Positions 6,160-9,469 of a stretch of 9,469 nucleotides of DNA are shown here, piece after piece. The stretch's first letter is position 1; every line of letters starts with the position of its first letter. Under the pieces are notes generated by a model that saw only the letters and a list, made by a program, of their open reading frames with translations, was not told the origin of the DNA and did no database searches. The stretch covers positions 1-9,469 of the forward strand of contig CANFZJ010000092.1 in the NCBI GenBank assembly GCA_947451445.1, in the 5' to 3' direction. Origin of the DNA: Comamonadaceae bacterium. GTDB lineage: Bacteria; Pseudomonadota; Gammaproteobacteria; Burkholderiales; Burkholderiaceae_C. Made by a program: the position numbers and the translations under genes.

Positions 6160-6296
6160 TCACCCCCAGGCTTGCCCACTGCGTGTGGCCTCCAACCCCC
6201 TTGCAGGGGGCAACACCAGCAGCCCGGCAGAGCCGGTTCTGCGGTGTTCTGGGGGCGGTTCGTTTTGGCTGTGCTATGTCTAACGGCTATTGACAT
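6160..6296 (+). repeat. GC-rich intergenic repeat element, copy A (mlaC-mlaB)
   Basis: This 138-base gap carries an element related to one at 8323-8423. Shared parts, in order, are ACCCCC-GGCTT, CACT-CGTGT, a C-run/G-run hairpin, a CCCGGC segment, and the terminal 10-mer CTATTGACAT (6287-6296), which here overlaps the mlaB ATG. Two hairpins are visible. One is CCCCC (6196-6200) with GGGGG (6206-6210). The other is a 37-base imperfect hairpin at 6212-6248 with arm blocks AACACC/GGTGTT, GCAG/CTGC and CCGGC/GCCGG around an AGA loop. Its style is that of dispersed intergenic repeats I associate with Comamonadaceae; that association is from memory. Confidence 0.6.
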
Positions 6297-6561
6297 GCTT
6301 ATTCTTCCTAGCGAGCTGACCCACGCCCAGGCTACCGCCTCGCTGCGCATGCTGATACAAGGGCTGCGTACGCAAGCGGGTGCGGTGGTGGTCGATGCCA
6401 CAGCGTTGGCTAAATTTGACTCGTCCGCCCTGGCCGTGCTACTGGAATGCCGCCGCGAAAGCTTCAGCCTGGGCCGAACTTTTGCGGTACGCGGTTTGCC
6501 GCAACGGCTGGCCGACTTGGCCGGTTTGTACGGCGTGGCGGAGCTGCTCCCAGCCGCTTAA
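6295..6561 (+). CDS. mlaB: STAS-domain protein MlaB
   Basis: This is a small cytoplasmic STAS-domain protein of 88 residues. In E. coli MlaB binds MlaF and is needed for assembly and ATPase activity of the transporter. The fold is recognisable: an opening strand and GELT-like LPSELTHAQA, a central strand VVVDATALAKFDSSALAVLLECRRE (31-55) carrying the conserved D-S-S loop (D42, S43, S44), then FAVRGLPQRLADLAGLYGVAELL (63-85), typical of STAS proteins. The frame extends upstream to 6172, but I place the start at ATG 6295 because the extra N-terminus is encoded by a repeat element and is not STAS-like. No Shine-Dalgarno site is evident. It is the last gene of the mla operon, 138 bases after mlaC. 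Confidence 0.88.
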   Translation: MLILPSELTHAQATASLRMLIQGLRTQAGAVVVDATALAKFDSSALAVLLECRRESFSLGRTFAVRGLPQRLADLAGLYGVAELLPAA

Positions 6562-6570
6562 TTTGCCAAA

Positions 6571-6611
6571 GGCTGGCTAGAAACCCTACGGGCTCGCAAG
6601 CAGGGCCAGCC
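6571..6611 (+). repeat. Imperfect hairpin between mlaB and the ABC exporter genes
   Basis: GGCTGG (6571-6576) pairs with CCAGCC (6606-6611), CCCT (6584-6587) with AGGG (6602-6605), and GCT (6592-6594) with AGC (6599-6601) around a CGCA loop. The right arm is continuous and the left arm has bulges of 7 and 4 bases. No U-tract follows, so it is not a standard intrinsic terminator. It could mark the 3' end of the mla mRNA or be incidental. Confidence 0.35.
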
Positions 6612-6613
6612 GT

Positions 6614-6619
6614 TAAAAT
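6614..6619 (+). promoter_or_regulatory. Candidate -10 box (TAAAAT) for the yadGH pair, near-leaderless
   Basis: TAAAAT lies 9 bases before the ATG at 6629, in GTTAAAATCGTCGGCCCATG. If it is a -10 box, transcription would start at about 6626-6628, giving an mRNA with almost no 5' leader. This fits the lack of any Shine-Dalgarno site. No clear -35 hexamer is visible 16-18 bases upstream. Confidence 0.4.
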
Positions 6620-6628
6620 CGTCGGCCC

Positions 6629-7564
6629 ATGCCCGCCATATCCTTCCAATCGGTTTCCAAAACCTACCCCGCCCGTGCCAAAAGCAGCGCCCTCAAGGCA
6701 CTGGATGGCGTCAGCTTCGACATCGAGCAAGGCGAATTTTTTGGCCTGCTCGGCCCCAACGGCGCCGGTAAAACCACCCTCATCAGCATCCTGGCAGGGC
6801 TGAACCGCGCCACCGGCGGCAAGGTGCTGGTGCACGGCCATGACGTGGCCAGCGACTACGCCCAAGCCCGGCGCAGCCTGGGCGTGGTGCCGCAAGAGCT
6901 GGTGTTCGACCCGTTCTTCAACGTCCGCGAGGCGCTGCGCATCCAGTCCGGCTACTTCGGCGTCAAAAACAACGACGCCTGGATCGACGAGCTGCTGGAC
7001 AGCCTGGGCCTGGCCGACAAGGCGAATTCCAATATGCGCCAGCTCTCCGGCGGCATGAAGCGCCGCGTACTGGTGGCCCAGGCGCTGGTGCACAAGCCGC
7101 CCGTCATCGTGCTGGACGAGCCCACCGCCGGTGTGGACGTGGAGTTGCGCCAGACCCTGTGGCAGTTCATTGCCAAGCTGAACCGCGAAGGCCACACCGT
7201 GCTGCTGACCACCCATTACCTGGAAGAGGCCGAGGCCCTGTGCTCGCGCATCGCCATGTTGAAACAGGGCAAGGTGGTGGCGCTGGACCGCACCAGCGAA
7301 CTGCTGAAAAACGCCTCCAGCAATGTGCTGCGCTTCAAAGTTGATAGCGAACTACCGATGGAGCTAGCGCGCCAGGCCCGTATTACAGGCCGCATCGTGC
7401 AGTTCCCGGCCAACAACGCGGCCGAGATCGAGCATTACCTGGCGGCCGTGCGCCAAGCCGGTTTGACCGCCGAAGACGTGGAAATCCGCAAGGCTGATTT
7501 AGAAGACGTGTTTTTAGATGTGATGAGCAACGGCTACACCGCCACCACCGGAGCAGCAGCATGA
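6629..7564 (+). CDS. yadG: ABC-2 type exporter ATP-binding protein, YadG-like
   Basis: This 311-residue ATPase is close in length to E. coli YadG (308). All motifs are intact: Walker A GPNGAGKT at 42-49, Q-loop VVPQEL, signature LSGGMKRR from 139, Walker B VIVLDEP with D163 and E164, and switch histidine H196 (TTHYLEEAE). QELVFDPFFNVREALRIQSGYFG and the C-terminal DLEDVFLDVMS motif are typical of the YadG/CcmA-type ATPases that pair with ABC-2 permeases. The substrate is unknown for this group and nothing in the sequence reveals it. It overlaps the downstream permease by 4 bases (ATGA), so the two form one transporter. In E. coli the pair is not next to mla or murA; its place between mlaB and ibaG-murA, by memory of related genomes, is usual for Burkholderiales. 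Confidence 0.88.
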   Translation: MPAISFQSVSKTYPARAKSSALKALDGVSFDIEQGEFFGLLGPNGAGKTTLISILAGLNRATGGKVLVHGHDVASDYAQARRSLGVVPQELVFDPFFNVREALRIQSGYFGVKNNDAWIDELLDSLGLADKANSNMRQLSGGMKRRVLVAQALVHKPPVIVLDEPTAGVDVELRQTLWQFIAKLNREGHTVLLTTHYLEEAEALCSRIAMLKQGKVVALDRTSELLKNASSNVLRFKVDSELPMELARQARITGRIVQFPANNAAEIEHYLAAVRQAGLTAEDVEIRKADLEDVFLDVMSNGYTATTGAAA

Positions 7565-8316
7565 CCGGCTGGCAAACCCTTTTATACAAAGAATCGCTGC
7601 GCTTCTGGAAGGTTGGCTTTCAGACCGTGGGCGCGCCGGTGTTGACGGCGGTGCTCTATCTTTTGATCTTCGGCCATGTGCTGGAGGGCAAGGCCACGGT
7701 CTACGGCTCGGTGAACTACACCTCCTTTCTGGTACCTGGCCTGGTGATGATGAGCGTGCTGCAAAACGCCTTTGCCAACAGCTCGTCGTCGCTGATCCAG
7801 AGCAAGATCATGGGCAGCCTGGTGTTTGTGCTGCTCACACCCCTGTCGCACTGGGACTGGTTCTGGGCCTACGTGGGCTCGGCCGTGGCGCGGGGCTTGC
7901 TGGTCGGCGCTGGCGTGTTCGCGGTGACCGTGGTGTTTACCGGGGTGGGCTTTGTGGCCCCGCTATGGATCATCGTATTTGCGGTGCTGGGCGCGGCCTT
8001 GTTGGGTTCGCTGGGCATCATCGCGGGCCTGTGGGCCGAGAAGTTCGACCAGATGGCCGCCTTTCAGAACTTCGTCATCATGCCCATGACCTTTCTCAGC
8101 GGCGTTTTCTACTCCATCCATTCCCTGCCACCGTTCTGGCAAACCGTGAGCCACCTGAACCCGTTTTTCTACATGATTGACGGCTTCCGCTACGGCTTCT
8201 TCGGGGTCAGCGACGTGTCGCCCTGGTTGAGTCTGGGCATCGTCGGCTCCGCTTTGATCGTGGTCAGCGCCATCACGGTCAACCTTTTGCGCATCGGCTA
8301 CAAAATTCGCGGCTGA
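7561..8316 (+). CDS. yadH: ABC-2 type exporter permease, YadH-like
   Basis: This 251-residue integral inner-membrane protein of the ABC-2 family is near the length of E. coli YadH (256). Hydrophobic segments lie at about 22-40, 55-72, 103-127, 134-158, 169-186 and 223-243. The C-terminal block from AAFQNFVIMPMTFLSGVFYS (166-185) through HLNPFFYMIDGFRYGFFG (198-215) is the conserved ABC-2 signature. CGGAG (7548-7552) lies 8 bases before the ATG, and the start overlaps the yadG stop, so the ATPase and permease are translationally coupled. It presumably exports a lipid, glycan or drug-like molecule, but the substrate cannot be read from the sequence. Confidence 0.88.
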   Translation: MTGWQTLLYKESLRFWKVGFQTVGAPVLTAVLYLLIFGHVLEGKATVYGSVNYTSFLVPGLVMMSVLQNAFANSSSSLIQSKIMGSLVFVLLTPLSHWDWFWAYVGSAVARGLLVGAGVFAVTVVFTGVGFVAPLWIIVFAVLGAALLGSLGIIAGLWAEKFDQMAAFQNFVIMPMTFLSGVFYSIHSLPPFWQTVSHLNPFFYMIDGFRYGFFGVSDVSPWLSLGIVGSALIVVSAITVNLLRIGYKIRG

Positions 8317-8322
8317 AATGAC

Positions 8323-8423
8323 GACCCCCGGCTTATCACTTCGTGTATTTCGCCACCCCCGAGGGGAGGCGCGGCCTGCCTTGGGGCGGCCCGGCGGCTG
8401 CCGCCTGTGCAACCTATTGACAT
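8323..8423 (+). repeat. GC-rich intergenic repeat element, copy B (yadH-ibaG)
   Basis: This element is related to copy A at 6160-6296. It starts 6 bases after the yadH stop with ACCCCCGGCTT and CACTTCGTGT and ends in the same CTATTGACAT (8414-8423). Two hairpins are clear. In the first, CGCC (8351-8354) and CCCC (8356-8359) pair with GGGG (8363-8366) and GGCG (8368-8371) around a CGA loop, with one A-A mismatch. In the second, GGCGG (8393-8397) pairs with CCGCC (8401-8405) around CTG. No U-tract follows either, so neither is a classical intrinsic terminator. Confidence 0.55.
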
Positions 8424-8427
8424 CCCT

Positions 8428-8670
8428 ATGACTGCCCAAGAACTACAAACCCTCATCGCATCGCATCTGCCCTGCGACCACATCACGCTCGAAGGCGACG
8501 GCCGCCACTGGTACGCCACCATCGTCTCGGCCGAGTTTGAAGGCCGCCGCGCCATCCAGCGCCACCAGCGGGTCTACGCCACGCTGGGCGCAAAAATGCA
8601 TACCGACGAAGTGCACGCCTTGTCGATGAAGACCTACACCCCGGCTGAGTGGGCAGCGTTACCCCAATAA
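8428..8670 (+). CDS. ibaG: BolA/IbaG-family protein
   Basis: This small 80-residue cytoplasmic protein of the BolA family is most like IbaG (YrbA). BolA proteins pair with monothiol glutaredoxins and coordinate or traffic 2Fe-2S clusters; E. coli ibaG is linked to acid resistance. Family features are LEGDGRHWYATIVSAEF (21-37), an RAIQRHQRVYATLG helix (41-54) and the C-terminal VHALSMKTYTPAEW (62-75), where H63 is the conserved putative Fe-S ligand. The frame also opens at a GTG at 8407, but the ATG at 8428 gives the expected N-terminus, and the bases before it belong to the repeat element. No Shine-Dalgarno site is visible. Its position between mla genes and murA matches the E. coli mlaB-ibaG-murA order and supports IbaG over BolA. 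Confidence 0.88.
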   Translation: MTAQELQTLIASHLPCDHITLEGDGRHWYATIVSAEFEGRRAIQRHQRVYATLGAKMHTDEVHALSMKTYTPAEWAALPQ

Positions 8671-8699
8671 CCCCCCATAAAAACCCAAAAATCAACACT

Positions 8700-9469
<770 letters not shown>

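Noticed and set aside
6172..6294. Upstream extension of the mlaB frame to 6172
   Set aside because: The extension is encoded by a GC-rich repeat element and is not STAS-like; the STAS domain begins right after the ATG at 6295.
6290..6295. TTGACA as a -35 promoter box for mlaB (and the same at 8417-8422 for ibaG)
   Set aside because: No acceptable -10 hexamer lies 16-18 bases downstream in either case; the motif is better explained as the shared end of the repeat element.
8407..8427. GTG at 8407 as the ibaG start
   Set aside because: The extra seven codons lie in the end of the repeat element, and the ATG at 8428 gives the usual BolA-family N-terminus.

Overview
This is a GC-rich bacterial chromosome segment with every recognised gene on the + strand. 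Protein sequences, gene order and an intergenic repeat of a familiar style point to a betaproteobacterium of the Burkholderiales, most likely Comamonadaceae (Rhodoferax/Acidovorax-like). The genus is an inference from style, not a database match. The content is core housekeeping: nitrogen assimilation, outer-membrane lipid asymmetry, an ABC exporter, a BolA-family protein and the first committed step of peptidoglycan synthesis. I see no tRNA, rRNA, CRISPR array, insertion sequence, phage gene or toxin-antitoxin pair.

Layout. 1-924 is the 3' end of gltB and 951-2429 is gltD, the two subunits of NADPH-dependent glutamate synthase. 2430-2564 is a regulatory gap with a perfect TATAAT, an 18-bp perfect palindrome resembling a TetR-family (AcrR-type) operator, a short possible leader ORF, and a textbook intrinsic terminator that ends directly at the ATG of the next gene. 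2565-6561 is a complete mla phospholipid-transport operon in the order mlaF-mlaE-mlaD-mlaA-mlaC-mlaB. Unlike E. coli, mlaA (vacJ) lies inside the operon. 6629-8316 is a yadG/yadH-type ABC-2 exporter pair, apparently with a near-leaderless promoter of its own. 8428-8670 is a BolA/IbaG-family gene. 8700 to the window end is the 5' part of murA.

How the genes fit together. MlaA in the outer membrane, MlaC in the periplasm and MlaFEDB in the inner membrane form one complete lipid-transport route. In E. coli mlaFEDCB is also followed by ibaG and murA, so the envelope-gene neighbourhood is old; here the yadGH pair sits inside it. Two related GC-rich intergenic repeats, after mlaC and after yadH, both end in the same 10-mer just before the next start codon.

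No new biological system is evident. The points most worth checking are the mlaF leader (palindrome, terminator, start codon without a Shine-Dalgarno site) and the paired intergenic repeats.
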